Below, piece by piece: positions 32,470 to 44,659 of a DNA stretch of 64,000 nucleotides (position 1 is its first letter; each line of letters starts with the position of its first letter). Source of the stretch: Oegoconia quadripuncta (taxonomy: Eukaryota; Arthropoda; Insecta; Lepidoptera; Autostichidae); the NCBI GenBank assembly GCA_949316235.1, contig OX438742.1, positions 10,420,815 through 10,484,814 of the forward strand, given 5' to 3'. A model generated the notes under the pieces. The model did no database searches and had not been told where the DNA came from. It was given only the letters and a program-made list of their open reading frames with translations. The position numbers were made by a program, and so were the translations under genes.

Positions 32470-32695
32470 AAGAGTATACGTGGCTCCTTTATAATAACTT
32501 TAACGCGGATTTGTTTAATTGGCTTATCGCGTGGGAACAGCCCTTTTATCGCAATAAAAAATGTCCTAATCCAGAGTACCTATGTTCTACAGATATACCA
32601 AATTTCATCCAAATCCGTACCATCCGTTTCACCGTGATTGAGTAACAAACAAACAAACAAATATACAAATAAACATCTAAACTTTCGCCTAATAT
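32470..32695 (+). repeat. REP-1 copy, first 20 bp lost
   Basis: From ATAACTTTAACGCGGATTTG through TACCAAATTTCATCCAAATC to CATCTAAACTTTCGCC. The AAACAAACAAAC run is expanded relative to other copies. Confidence 0.82.
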
Positions 32696-33950
32696 CTAAC
32701 TAAATTATCTAATCGCGTCACGATGAAGATTAAGGCCTATATCTCACCTATATCTCACTAGGTCCGGTACCGGTCACCAGTCTGTGGTTCGTGAAAAACA
32801 TCAGAGCAGACACCAGAAATGTCATAGTTTCAAAATGGACGCGAAAAGTTAACATTGTTACTGCTATACACACGTAACTGGTGAGCGAGTAATTGAGACG
32901 CCATAAAGTACTATTCATTAGTGGTTAACACCACCAAATTGCTTGCACAACCAAGCGAACACCAGGTGTTGTACACTATATATATGTGTACATTTTAATG
33001 GTGAGATATAAGTATTATTACAAGCATTTATGAAAAATATAATATTTTTTTGCTGCGCTTAATAAACAAAATGGTCAAGTTACTAATTTCGATTTCATTC
33101 ATTCCGTGGTACACCTATTGCCAGGTAGCTGCACAATCCAATTAGCGTGGTGGAGTACGTGAAACTGATATTCTGCAATATTGCTGTGTTCTTATTGCTC
33201 GAAATCTTTTACGAAATATTCACTGCAGCTTTTGTCCGGGAAACTAGGTATTCATTAAACATCCCCATTTGCCGGCGAGACGCCGGTGAAATTCAGAGTA
33301 AAATTTATTTATTATATAACCTTATTCAATTGTGCTTTCGAATAATCACGTTACAGAGGATCATTCAGCATCAATTAGGATTGTTATATAAAAATAACGC
33401 TAAACAAATGACATCTGATGAACAGAATCCAGATTATTCACATCGCGAAATAGATATCTTGTACAAAGATTTTCGTTAATTCTAAACAGATACGGCTAAT
33501 ATACACTTTGCCAAGCCGAATTAGACCGCATATACCTGATTGTGCGAGTAAAGAAGGGATACACCACCGTCCCTATTTAAAAATTTGTCGCATCTGCTAA
33601 ACGGAAGGTCTAAACATACCCTTATTTAAATTGGTCGGCTTTATTATGTTTTGTCGGTTATAACCGGGTAGGGCAACCGTATAACATGTTGTTGTTTAAA
33701 AATTGACAATCAGTTGAAATGTAAGAAGCAAACTCGTAAAGTAACTTCAACTAATCTCATACTGTCGAAAAATTAATGATCACACACTGTCAAAAAGTTG
33801 AGTAACTTAAAATAAAATTCACTGAATAAAAAAAGTTTTATGATATACTAAACTATCTCTAGCTAAACGGTGTGGTAGATCGGGATAAGCAAATGTTATA
33901 GTTTGTTATAGTAAGGAACACTTCTATCAGTTCAGATACTATTTCCTACT
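32696..33950. other. No gene supported
   Basis: A 110-codon frame at 33147-33479 starts only at GTG and shows no domain, so it is not called. The rest is AT-rich. Confidence 0.45.
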
Positions 33951-34160
33951 AGCTTTTGTGATAAAATAACTTTATAGCGAAAATTTGTTTATCCCGCAGG
34001 AACTACCCACGTTATCGGGTTAAAAAATGGCTTAATCCATGGTATATTCTATATATATTATAAATTTCATCCAAATCCGTTTTGCCGTGATTGAGCAACA
34101 GACAAACAAACAAACAAATAAGCAAACAAACATCCAAACACTCGCTTTCATAATATTAGT
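33951..34160 (+). repeat. REP-1 copy
   Basis: From TACTAGCTTTTGTGATAAAA to CTTTCATAATATTAGTT, with an expanded (CAAA)n run at 34102-34130. It leads directly into a LINE remnant. Confidence 0.83.
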
Positions 34161-34800
34161 TACATTAGATGTTGATGATAACTCACCGCAAATGCCTCAT
34201 CACAGGACGATGGCTTTTCGAGGCAGTTTTAAATATTCGGCCACCAAATGTTGGAACAACCTGCCGCCTCCTCTCAGACAACTTAGGTCCATTGGCACAT
34301 TTAAACAAAAATTGAAGTTGTATTTATTAAATTACCAAATTAACTTGCCCCTGGGTGGCCGAGTTTATCCATCATAATCTGCGTTGACGTGGCGACAAAC
34401 TATGATATTATATTATCACATATTGCTGTATTACTCTTTCATATATTTATGTTATTCTTTCCTTCGTCATAATTTTATTAATTATCTGTATAAATATTCA
34501 GTATATATATTAAATAATGTTTAATTTTATGTATATGCAACTGTTATATTTAGTTATGTGGATGAATTTGCACGACTAGTACAACTTTCCGCATCGCGTC
34601 AGATGCTCTTGATGTTGGGCTCCTCTGAAAACCAGCGCTGTAACAATTGCTACAGCATACGCTGAGATGGAGTCCATTTTTGACATCACACTGCACTCAC
34701 CGCATTTCAAAATCTGTTTCTGTATATTGTGATAATTTTCTTGTTTTTATTAATATTGTTGTTGCTATAGTGTGGTGTCATATAAATATATGTCTATGTC
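34161..34800 (+). mobile_element. LINE-Z 5'-truncated copy: RT C-terminus and 3' UTR
   Basis: The frame through 34201-34374 reads RTMAFRGSFKYSATKCWNNL, PPPLRQLRSIGTFKQKLKLY, LLNYQ. The pattern (SF...A...WN.LPP.LR...S...FK..LK.YLL) is the standard C-terminal end of CR1/RTE-type reverse transcriptases. A 3' UTR follows, ending in (TGTCTA)n-like text near 34790. The N-terminal parts are absent. Confidence 0.7.
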
Positions 34801-35343
34801 TATAATTATAAAGATTTAGAAATCAATCAAAAAGACTTAATTCCAAATTCACAGTTGACAGTATGAAATCCTTTGTATATACCAAATTAACATTTTAATA
34901 CTGTTCCGTAGTGTATGGTTGGACGTCGTCCAGTCTGACCTCTCAGGTCAGACGGGCTTTTATCGCGTTGCACCAACACACCTAACATAGCTCTTTAGTT
35001 GTTTATAGTTCAAAGTGGGAGTGTAAAGGTACCTTTAATTTCTTTACATTAAAGTGACGCGTTGGTAAGGAGACTTTACACTAACAAATGGTAGTACAAC
35101 CTCTATTGTGAAGTTAAATTTACCCTACGGCTTCATAATGGGTTGCTTAGACATTTATTAATTAAAAATTTAAAATATTTGGGCAGCATTTAACATTTAC
35201 CTAAGAATTGCGATAACATAATACCATCATACATTCAAAACTCTAAAGTAATGGACACAAATATTAAACCAAACATTATTCTTAATAACTTTATCGAAAT
35301 TTTGTTACAATTTACGTAATTTGGTTTATATTTGGTTTTCAGA
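34801..35343. other. No gene; short hairpin
   Basis: GTCTGACC TCTCA GGTCAGAC at 34951-34971 is an 8-bp hairpin. Nothing else was recognised. Confidence 0.45.
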
Positions 35344-35363
35344 TACAAATAAATAAATATATA

Positions 35364-35399
<36 letters not shown>

Positions 35400-35660
35400 A
35401 AATAAATAACAAATAAATAATAAATAAATAATAAATAAATAATAAATAAATAATAAATAAATAATAAATAAATAATAAATAAATAATAAATAAATAATAA
35501 ATAAATAATAAATAAATAATAAATAAATAATAAATAAATAATAAATAAATAATAAATAAATAATAAATAAATAATAAATAAATAATAAATAAATAATAAA
35601 TAAATAATAAATAAATAATAAATAAATAATAAATAAATAATAAATAAATAATAAATAAAT
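35344..35660. repeat. 11-bp satellite AATAAATAAAT, over 20 units
   Basis: The array opens with simple AAAT units and becomes a very regular 11-bp repeat to about 35660. Because the unit has no stop in any minus-strand frame, two long overlapping minus frames appear with an 11-residue period (YLFIIYLLFIY); these are not genes. It continues directly into the A/T tail of the minus-strand SINE-A, so it probably grew from that tail. Confidence 0.95.
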
Positions 35661-35913
35661 ATCCTTAGACATATACACAGCGCCATCTAGTTCCATAGTA
35701 AGCAACTATAGGCTTGTGTTGTGGATACCAGATGGTTGATATACTACATAAATACATTTTTTTTGTAAATAAATGCTTATTATAAATTTACACATCCATA
35801 ACTCAGGTACACATGTCCGTATTCATTACACAAACATATGCCCCTAGGGGATTCGTACCCGAAACCTTTTTGTATAGTGGTCAGAGTTGTTAACCACTAC
35901 ACCAAACAGGTCG

Positions 35914-35917
<4 letters not shown>
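35655..35917 (-). repeat. SINE-A copy, full length
   Basis: The tail merges with the 11-bp satellite. The body has ATGGCGCTGTGTATATG, GTATCCACAACACAAGCC, the core and head GACGACCTGTTTGGTGTAGT. The B box is damaged (GGTACGAATCC). Confidence 0.9.

Positions 35918-35943
<26 letters not shown>
35918..35943. repeat. (TA)n microsatellite
   Basis: About 13 TA units separate the 5' end of SINE-A from the 3' end of a SINE-B copy. It is possibly the target or tail of one of them. Confidence 0.9.
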
Positions 35944-35946
<3 letters not shown>

Positions 35947-36129
35947 GGACACTTACACCAATTATTTAATCCCAAACTAAGCATAGCTTGTTCTATGGAT
36001 ACTAGATAACGAATAAACATACATAAATATTTATATAATCATCCATGACTCGGGAATAAATGTTCGTATTCATCATAGAAACATTTACCCCTCGCTGACA
36101 GGGTTATTCACTACACCGATCGGTCGCGC
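35944..36129 (-). repeat. SINE-B copy with B box deleted
   Basis: The tail TAAGTGTCCGG, body and core are well kept. In the head the core passes directly into AGCGAGGGGTAAATG and then CAGGG, so about 30 bp covering the pol III B box are missing. Confidence 0.83.
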
Positions 36130-36748
36130 CAAGAGAATGAGAATTGTTTTAATAAATTTATTACTCAGAATTGTAATTATAATGACTATGAATATACAAT
36201 ATTGCGGTATTGAATATTGTAACAAGCAAGCAGCTCAATTATATTTCTCTCTACTTTGTGGGTGTTTTCACAAAGCGGAAGTTTCGTGTCGCTCTGTAAT
36301 CTCCAATCTCGGCTCTTTCAACTTTAAATGTTTGGGTTAGACGTCACCCTGTAATTTCACTGGCTTAGCTCAACATAAACATGTACGCTCACGGTTAACT
36401 CACACTAACCGCTTTCATTTTAGCTTGTTAGAGGACGCTCTAACGAGTATTACAAACATTATGGCAACATGTATTAAGCCGCATCTGTATTAGGGTAACT
36501 ACCTACATCGTTAATAAGTGAATATGCTAACCTACAGAAATTCTCAAATTCATACTTCAGGTATACTACATTCAATCCCACAATAGGCTTTTCCCAAATA
36601 TTTTGTACAGCTTGCATTATTTGTATTGTAAAGTATGAAAGTAAATGAAATACTAAACTCGCAACCAATATGATATTAAGAAAAACTAAATAATATCATC
36701 ACGATTCATATAACTGTTTTACTCAAAAGGTTGGTAGCTATTACCGAT
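36130..36748. other. No gene recognised
   Basis: No supported frame or repeat. Confidence 0.5.
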
Positions 36749-37020
36749 GACGACCTGTTTGGTGTAGTGGTTAGCAGCTGTGGCGACTATAGCAAAAGGT
36801 TGCGGATTCGAATCCCGCTAGGGGCATGTGTTTGTGTGATGAATACGGACATTTGTACCCGAGTTTCATTTATAATAAGTATTTATTTACAAAAAAAATA
36901 TGTATTTATGCAGTATATCAACAACCTGGTATCCACAACACAAGCCTACAGTAGCTTACTGTGGAACTAGATTGAGCTGTGTGTATGTTTGAAGATATTT
37001 TATTATTTTTATTATATTAT
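36749..37020 (+). repeat. SINE-A copy, full length
   Basis: Head GACGACCTGTTTGGTGTAGT, B box GATTCGAATCC, core GTGTGATGAATACGGACAT, GGTATCCACAACACAAGCC, GGAACTAGATTGAGCTGTG and an ATT-rich tail. Confidence 0.9.
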
Positions 37021-38956
37021 TTTATTACATTGATATTTATTGCGTTTTTGCAACAAAAAAATTAATTTACACGCATCCTCGGGCTTCTCCCCATCCCTCT
37101 CACTCACTTGTCAACTCTTGGTATGAACCGGTGCAGCCGTAAACGTGTTGACAATGCGCTCGCTGCGGTTAAGCGATTTTGAAAATAGCAACATTAAGCT
37201 AAATAGGTGCCTGCAATGCGATCTTGTGATATCTGTTAATAATAATGAACTCTATAATTTGGTCGTGTATGTAGTATTGCCGCTTAATAATGACATTTTC
37301 CATAGGACAGACTTGGTGAGAATGTGATACAATCAAGTGTGTTAGGTAGTTAGTGAACTTGATATTACTTAGAATGGGCCCCGGTAAAGTTTTAACTTTA
37401 AAAGCAGATCTCAAGCGAGATAACTACTTCGAAACTGCAATATAACTTATTAGCGCTAACTTGCAGGAGTTGCATAATATGACTATGGAAGTGCTCATTT
37501 CAGGGACATGAAAGTTTGGTTTTAGAAATAAGTAATAATTAAATAGTTAAAAACGATATTATGGCTTAATATCACTGATTTTCAGTATTTTTTGGTTTAT
37601 ATTCATATTTCTGTTTAGTTACAAATATGTGCGATGACGTTTACTAAGGTTGGCCTTGTATATTACAAAAATTATACAAAAAAAATTATTATATTCGGCG
37701 TTACAACGAAATATCGCCTTAATAAATTATTTTTATAATTATTCTCTTCTTAAAATGCAGACTTCGATTCACAACGATTACGTAGTTACTTAGATAAAAA
37801 CAATTTCATAAATAATTCAAGATAGTATAATTATTATTAATAGGTAATTATAAATCACATAAATTTCATTGTAATGCAAAAACATGTATACAGTATTTTA
37901 GAAGGTAACGTTTTGTCAGTAAGTGCAATAAATATTAGTACAAGTTACAGTCGGCTTCAATTATCAAATCCAAAGCACGCGAATTAGTTTAAGTATTAGT
38001 TTATTAAAATTGAAAGAAAATAATGCCTGAAATGTGTACAAATATATCGATAATACCATTTTGATCTCTGTGAGTGACATTTCATTACGTCGTTTCGAAG
38101 AGCAATGCCGTTCTGTGTTTCATGTGTGACGTTTGCATTCGTATAACTGTCATCGGCTGTTTGTATAATCTATCCGTTCAGGAACGGTATTGTCAGTTTA
38201 TACTACAAATATGGACACAAACGAAAATTTTTAAATTATTTTTTTTACTTCGTTTTATATGGTTTGTGGACATATAGTTTTCTTCGCCATAGACCTGATA
38301 AAATTATGAAATATTGATAATAATTTACTTTGATGTTACAAACATTGTCCTAACTATAGAATGTAACAAACAATTTTATAGTCCTTGATCTTTTTAATAT
38401 CAAGAACAAATTTTGTACTTTATGTGATGTCATAACTTTTTACTGGGATGGGTAATAACAAAACTTCTAGCAAATTAAGGAACTAATAACCCGCCTCGGC
38501 GTCGCATGCGTCTGATTACTTTACATAATATGCATGTATTATACATAATACAAAGCCTCCGGAAGGAATTCTCAAAATTATAATTAACTGTACGTGGCGT
38601 AGTTTAGAACAACTAAGCGCACAAACCAACAGACGCCAACAGCGACTTTATTTTGTCCTATTCATAAATTGATCAAATTTCTATATTTTTGTAAACATTT
38701 GAATTATTATTGATTTCTTGTGGAATACGTAGTAGAAAATGACGAGGAATTTTCTAACCTGCCGTCGGCATTATACAAACACTTGAATACGCCATTCGTG
38801 AACGGACGAATTATTCAAATTGCCGACGTCATATTCATAAAACAGTATATGTTTGCTGTGGATGCAATGCTTGGATAAGTATGATTGAATGTGTCGTGAA
38901 TGGGTAATATTGTGTTCCATAGAATGAATGTGGCCAAATGCGTTTTCAGGCTTCAT
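37021..38956. other. No gene recognised
   Basis: AT-rich, no repeat from the local families, no long frame. Confidence 0.5.
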
Positions 38957-38957
38957 A

Positions 38958-38995
38958 AAAAAAAAATATTGTGCACGTGCACAATATTTTTTTTT
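38958..38995. repeat. Perfect 38-bp palindrome centred on GTGCACGTGCAC
   Basis: Nine A, TATTGTGCAC and then the exact reverse complement with no spacer. The centre CACGTG is an E-box, but the A/T flanks suggest a structural rather than a protein-binding origin. Confidence 0.92.
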
Positions 38996-39359
38996 AGACA
39001 CAATTAGAGACTTCAAAAGGGTTAAACCGCTAAATGCCCCATACACATTAAGTTGCAAATGCGGCAAAACTCTTTAGTATGTCTGGCTAAAATTTTCACC
39101 AATATGTAATTTTCGTCTGTCTATCTACACAGTGTAACCTGAAACAGAAGCAATGAACACAATTCTATGACAAGGTTTTTGAGTCTCTAAACACAACAAA
39201 ATTATACGATCTCTATAACCTAACTATAATAAAAACCTGTAAAGTAAAACCTTCACCTAAAACGTACTTGTAACGGATTTGAATATCAAAAATCGGTACC
39301 CTGCTCTTATTTATAAAGTGTTTACATTTGAGGTAACAAAATTTTGTGCAACGTACATA
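38996..39359. other. No gene recognised
   Basis: No supported frame or repeat. Confidence 0.5.
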
Positions 39360-39492
39360 TGTTTACTCAAACATCCATAAGTTAGGAATAGTTCGCATTC
39401 ATAACACAAATATTTACCACTAGCGGGATCCGAATCCGAATCCGTTTGTTTCGAACACAGGTTTTATCCACACGACTAACTTGGCCGTCATC
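39360..39492 (-). repeat. SINE-B-like copy, strongly diverged
   Basis: Head GACGGCCAAGTTAGTCGTGT, partially duplicated B box (GGATTCGGATTCGGATCC), GTGTTATGAATGCGAAC and TTATGGATGTTTGAG. The distal half is missing. Confidence 0.62.
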
Positions 39493-39600
39493 TAACGGTA
39501 GTTATTTTCCTCGTAGACTACTAGTTATCTTACTTGGTTATCTACGAATGAGGGGAACACTCAGCAAATAAAAAATCCACATTCAAATCGGACTACATAT

Positions 39601-39690
39601 TACTGAGATACGACTGGACAAAGACTGGAAACACACACACAACGCCGTGAAAAGCATAACTACTGTAATTTTTCGTCGGGGGTTAAAAGC
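39601..39690. repeat. REP-4 copy
   Basis: CTGAGATACGACTGGACAAA, CACACACAACGCCGTGAAAA and TTTTTCGTCGGGGGTTAAAA parallel 11651-11740. Confidence 0.55.
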
Positions 39691-42600
39691 ACTGCGTAAT
39701 ACCCTAAAAACTAATGAATATGTACCGAGTTCGCGATAGTTGTACTTATCCGTCGTACAGAAATGCGGTGTACTTCTTCGAATGTTCCCAGGACAAACAT
39801 TAAAATTATGTTGTTATTGACTTCTGTCTCAGGATCACTTTTCAACGGCATTGCATAAAATTAAATACATTCAGCTGTATTCATTCGGCTCCATTAAAAC
39901 ATAGTTATTAAGCTTCAGCAATATAAAGGTTAAATTGACTCACTAGAATTTCGGAAATCATTAGCCAAGCCATTATTGCGGCGCTCATTAAGAGATACTG
40001 AAATGTTCATGTCAAATTTTTTATTAAGATCCATTGTCTTTTCAGTTACAGCGAGGTACTCATCTACTTGTAAATTAGCAGCGTATTCTAAAAACTGCTG
40101 GAGAAACTCCTTGTTTACATTTCTGCCAGTCAAATTTAACGTGCATTTACGCTGCAGGCTATTAAAGTCGAGTTAGTAACTTGATTTTATACCTCTCCCG
40201 TAGCTGTGAGAATTCAATAGCTCATTAATATTTATACTGCAACCATGATCTCGAACAATATAAATATTTACATAATTGGCTACCTGTTCATTTTTTATTA
40301 ATTATTCACTTAAAATTTTAGAGTAGACGTAGCGGATACGTACATATATACCTATATATATAAGTAGATAGTAGACACATAGAAAGTAGAAAGTTGATCT
40401 TTGGAATATATAGGTAAGGTTACATACGTAGCAATGTTAAATAGAAACTGTTGCTGCAAAGATAAAATAATAACATAAGTAGGAATACGGCTTATCTTTT
40501 TAGTACTTCACGGAACATAGATTAAACATAGATTAAAAAAAAATTGCGTATCTTAAACAAATGATTCAATAGTAATACTGTATTAAAAATATACAGATTT
40601 TTAAGAAGTTGACTGTATCTTCCTTTATGTATGACATAAGAGTGTTACTGCACTATCATCGATAATTTCGTTTAATCTGGAAATCCACTAGCAATACAGA
40701 GAATTGTTTGATTAACCTCATTTTAAAATAGTCCTCTTGTTTCCGAACACGGAGTTTAAATCACGGATACTAATGGCACTAAGATTATCATCGTGTATTT
40801 TTTGGCCTAAAAACTTTTGCTCGTATATGCCTTAGAAATTCGCTTAATTCTGCCAGTGGATATTCAGCTCAAGTTGTTTGTTAAATGCCTATAATGTAGA
40901 GAGTTGTATATGTTAGAGATTTAGGCTAATTAAAAAAAATTATAATACTTAGTATCCTTGTACATACGGCAACAGGCCAAGGTGCACAGTTCTGTCCAAT
41001 TTTGGAATCCATTTTTGGAAATTAATAATATAAAATCTCCAAAAGATAGCTTGAGGAAAATGACAGCTGCGTTTTACTTACCGGATTACACGACAAAGAA
41101 AATGTTACGGTAATTTCACATGGTATAGTGACTATAAATGAAATGGCGATGTGAAAATCAAAATATGGTGAACTTATGCAATATTCCTTTAGATTCCGGG
41201 GTGGTAGTGTGCATCCTCTGTTGCATATAATGTTTGTATACTCATACCATACACTTAAATTAATAAACAATACGAGTTAGAGATTAATCCCTTCTTAAAT
41301 GTTGTTAGTATTTAACTTATGAACGACTTAAATGTTTGAATTCGAATAGGTGCCGTTGCTTTATTTTGTGCTTCAAATAATATGCAGCTGTACAATTAAT
41401 CGCACTAAGTGTAACAAGTCTTGTTTTTTGCTAATAAATTGATGTTGTAGTTGATGTTATAGTTTTTCCATATCCTTCCATCTAAGATCAAAGGCAACAA
41501 TGTGGAAACGTGCCCTGGTAGAATGTGATTAGTATCCGTCAGTCCTCAATGGAGGTAACAGTGGTCTCCGTCGTCGCTTCATCATCAGCAGTGTTTCACG
41601 GTTTCGGATGACAAGTACCCAGCGGTTTAGTAAGTCGAAGTTTTAGTGGGCAGGGTACATAGCGAGTCTATGTAAAACTGTTTTGATAGCTACAGACTTA
41701 CGTCGTCTCGAACTAGTAGCTGTCATTCTAATCAAGTTATTAAATATTATTAAAGATTGCAGTGGAAGTCTTTTCATTAGATTTTGACAGAATGTATACC
41801 TGGCTGTGTTGCTGATGGTACCAGCGATAGTTTAGGATGCACATTATGTAGGTACGCGATTGTGCAACATTCGGAAATATAGCAATAAAAATAAATCTGC
41901 TTTATAATAATGTAAGACATTCGATCAAATATACTTGTAGTAACACTAGGGAGTTGTTTTATTTATAACAATACCTTAACCATTACTAGTATTCTGTAGT
42001 AATTATATCAAACTGAATTACTGCGTGTGTTTTATCGTATTGTACTACTATTATAGGCTACACGAAATGTGTGACCTGTTTATGTGGGACCTGATTATGC
42101 CGGAAGTGTTGTCGTCGTTCGACCGCGCACACGTATTGTCATAATGTGTAAATGTGTTTTGTTCGTCTTTCTTTCATGTCGTTACGGAGCATAAGAATGA
42201 CTTATTAATTGCAAATGAATAGGCGAAGGATCGTAGAAGGACATACACGACTTTACTCTAAATAAAACAACTGTAATTAAACTTTCCTAGGCACAATATC
42301 AGATAAGATCCATTTTTGTAAAACTAATATTGTTTCTCTCTGGCTGTGTGCATAGAAGCGTAAAGAGTGCTCGTACAGCAATTCTTTTTAATATTTCGCA
42401 GAGTTCATTCGGAGCACCCCGTCTGTAGCCTGTGCCACGATCTAGCTGATATTTACGTCTGTTTCATTTTCCCATTTTCTTTATCTGCTTTTCTTTTGTG
42501 AAAGTATTCAGCAACGCCTTTAATAGCTCTGGAATATAGCATGATCTATAGCTGTAGATATGTTCTTATGTTACTGTCAGCTCGATGCAATGGCACTGTT

Positions 42601-43024
42601 ATCGACACCGACTGTCTGCGGAGAGGGGCACCGTTCTCCCGTCGTCTCTCTGCGTTGTTACCCCGAGGGGCACAGCCTGTGGGCTCTACCCAGTTGAATA
42701 ATGCTGTTGAAATTAATAAACTGTTTGTTTTTAAATGAGCATTTGTGTCCCATGAAAAGAATATGTTAATTTGATTTAATTGTATTGCATAATTCATTTT
42801 TAGGTAGGTACGAAAGTAAGTTCAATAGTGACATATAACAAATTTAATGCATTGAGTGGAATACCTCTAAATGAATTTAAAAACTGTCATGGTCGAATTC
42901 TTGCAATAAATATACGTAGTTATTATAAATAAAGAGAATTGGATTCCCAATAGGCACACCAAGTATTTGGTTTTTGGGGCAAACATATTGTTATATATTT
43001 CCATTATTTTGTAAATAACGCATA
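39691..43024. other. Mostly unannotated; RTE-1 debris at 41540-41720
   Basis: At 41625-41665 the text AAGTCGAAGTTTTAGTGGG, CAGGGTACATAGCGA corresponds to the KLKWQWAGHIA motif of RTE reverse transcriptases with a stop. The rest shows no repeat family or supported frame; two overlapping frames at 42541-42797 are opposed and unsupported. Confidence 0.4.
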
Positions 43025-43420
43025 AGAGGTGCCGTGTGGTTAGAGAAGAGAATAGAACCAACCCAAAGACTGCTAAGGGACTCACCAAAAAACATCTATG
43101 GATTAGCACGTTTTAACGCTGATGGTTTCACCCTCTGATACGTGTGCATTTCTGTATAATGTTTTTTTTTATGCACGATATTAAGTGAAGATAAGGTGAC
43201 CGGAACACAACAATGCTATTAACATTGCTGCTTATACCACCAACCAAACCGAGTACTTAAACATGTACCCCGCTGGGGATCGAACCCGCGACCTCCGAAT
43301 CGGAAACCCAATGTTGTTTACATTGAGCCACGGAGGCGGTTTGTACGGTGAAGCGTAGATGTTGTTTCAAGAATCAAACTTTTAAAGTTATACACATACA
43401 TCACGGGTAACGCATCGGAG
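43025..43420 (+). repeat. REP-2 copy split by SINE-C
   Basis: The first part (43025-43162) has GCACGTTTTAACGCTGATGG and GTGTGCATTTCTGTATAAT. The continuation (43342-43420) has ACGGTGAAGCGTAGATGTTG and TTTCAAGAATCAAACTTTTA, matching the same order as the uninterrupted copy at 6601. A minus-strand SINE-C lies between them. Confidence 0.7.
43163..43341 (-). repeat. SINE-C copy with internal deletion, nested in REP-2
   Basis: Intact head ACCGCCTCCGTGGCTCAATG with B box GGTTCGATCCC. It then jumps from GTTTGGTTGGTGGTATAAGC to GCAATGTTAATAGCATTGTT and from TTCCGGTCACC to CTTATCTTCACTTAATATCG, so two segments of the family are deleted. Confidence 0.85.
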
Positions 43421-43429
43421 ACATTATGT

Positions 43430-43717
43430 CATTTAAAGCCACACCTGATGTTAAGTGAAGATGAGGCCGAAGGTAGAAACGTTCTGACCTGGAAACCCCA
43501 TCTTATTCGGGGGACTGGCTATCTTAACTTTGACAACCGGAACACAACAATATTATTAGCACTGCTGCTTAGCGGCAGATTTAGAAAAGATGGTGGTAGC
43601 TAAGCCGGCGGACATTTAAAATGCCCAATCAAACCTAAAGACATACCCCGCTGGGGATCGAACCCGCGACCTCCGATTCGTAATCCCTTTATTATTTACA
43701 TTGAGCCACAGAGGTGC
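43430..43717 (-). repeat. SINE-C copy, near full length
   Basis: Head GCACCTCTGTGGCTCAATGT, B box GGTTCGATCCC, GCAGTGCTAATAATATTGTT, AAGATAGCCAGTCCCCCGAA, CTTCACTTAACATCAGGTGT. It lies about 90 bp from the previous SINE-C in the same orientation. Confidence 0.88.
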
Positions 43718-43962
43718 ATCATTTCAGACGAAAATTACATTGAGAAATCTTATCTCAAAACTAATGTGTCTCAACGCTACTCGGTCCTTAAATTTAGATC
43801 TTGGATATTGCTGCCAACCGTCAAAGGAGACACGCCGATACATCACTTAGTACATACAGAAGCGTGAGTAACTTTTGTTACCTATTATCACCGATGTATG
43901 TTATGAGTAATAAGTTATTAAGATGTTGGTCATGGAATTTGAGCAAGAGGAATTGTAGACTG

Positions 43963-44636
43963 TAGTAAGGATACACTTTTAACTTCCTATAATCTTAAAG
44001 GCCGTGATTGTGTGCACATAGATAAAGTACCTGTCAGTAATAGAATAAAAATGTTTTTTAACCAATAGGTAGCTTGCTTTAGATATAGTATAGATATTCA
44101 GTAATAAAATATAGACTATTAGATGAAAATTATCACTCTGAATGTCATTGCATTAGAACTCCGGTAACTATTTACAAAAAAATCGATCAATAACTTCTTT
44201 ATATTTATGAAATAAATACATAATACATTTAGAAAAAATAAAGAAGCCATTGGTATCGATTCGGATGTACACCAACTAAACTAAGCCCAGTTTTGGAGTG
44301 GTGCCGTCGCATCGTATTGTTCCAGGGAGAAACAGACAGTGCTACTTTAGAACAGGTTTTAGTTTAGTGTACATCCGAATCGACACCAATGTTTAATTTT
44401 TTAGAAAATAGTTTTAGGAGACTTTAACATGTGTACAACGCAATGAAGTTCACCGTGGTAACTTTAATTCAATATTGTAGGTTTAATAACTGAATACACA
44501 ATACTATGCCTACAGCAAGCTACAGAATTGTTATAAAACATTTTTGTTTGATTACTGATGGGTACTCTACCCTTCTAGAAAAATCCGGACCTTTAAGATT
44601 GTAGGACTTTATACCACGTATTTTTACTGGACTACT
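43963..44636. mobile_element. REP-3 TIR element with nested MITE-2
   Basis: Ends AGTAAGGATACACTTTTAAC and CCACGTATTTTTACTGGACT mirror those of the 19981-20401 copy, and the interior follows it (GTCAGTAATAGAATAAAAAT, GATATAGTATAGATATTCAG, GCAAGCTACAGAATTGTTAT). An extra 250 bp or so in the middle contains MITE-2. Confidence 0.75.
44248..44391. mobile_element. MITE-2: 144-bp element with long TIRs
   Basis: CATTGGTATCGATTCGGATG, TACACCAACTAAACTAA at the left is matched by the reverse complement of the right end, CATTGGTGTCGATTCGGATG, TACACTAAACTAAAAC. TIRs are about 36 bp with only two or three differences. No target duplication could be fixed. Confidence 0.85.
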
Positions 44637-44659
44637 GGCTGTGTGACTCCTGGTGGAGT

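Noticed and set aside
33147..33479. 110-codon plus-strand frame with hydrophobic N-terminal part
   Set aside because: It starts only at GTG, has no recognised domain and composition like background, and no splice or promoter context.
35235..35705. Two long minus-strand frames of 156 and 115 codons rich in Tyr, Leu, Phe and Ile
   Set aside because: They are translations of the 11-bp AT satellite in two frames, with an exact 11-residue period and no flanking coding signal.
36749..36840. tRNA gene-like segments with A and B boxes at many loci
   Set aside because: Each is followed by the same long non-tRNA body and tail and recurs many times. No acceptor stem closes properly, so they are SINE heads rather than tRNA genes.
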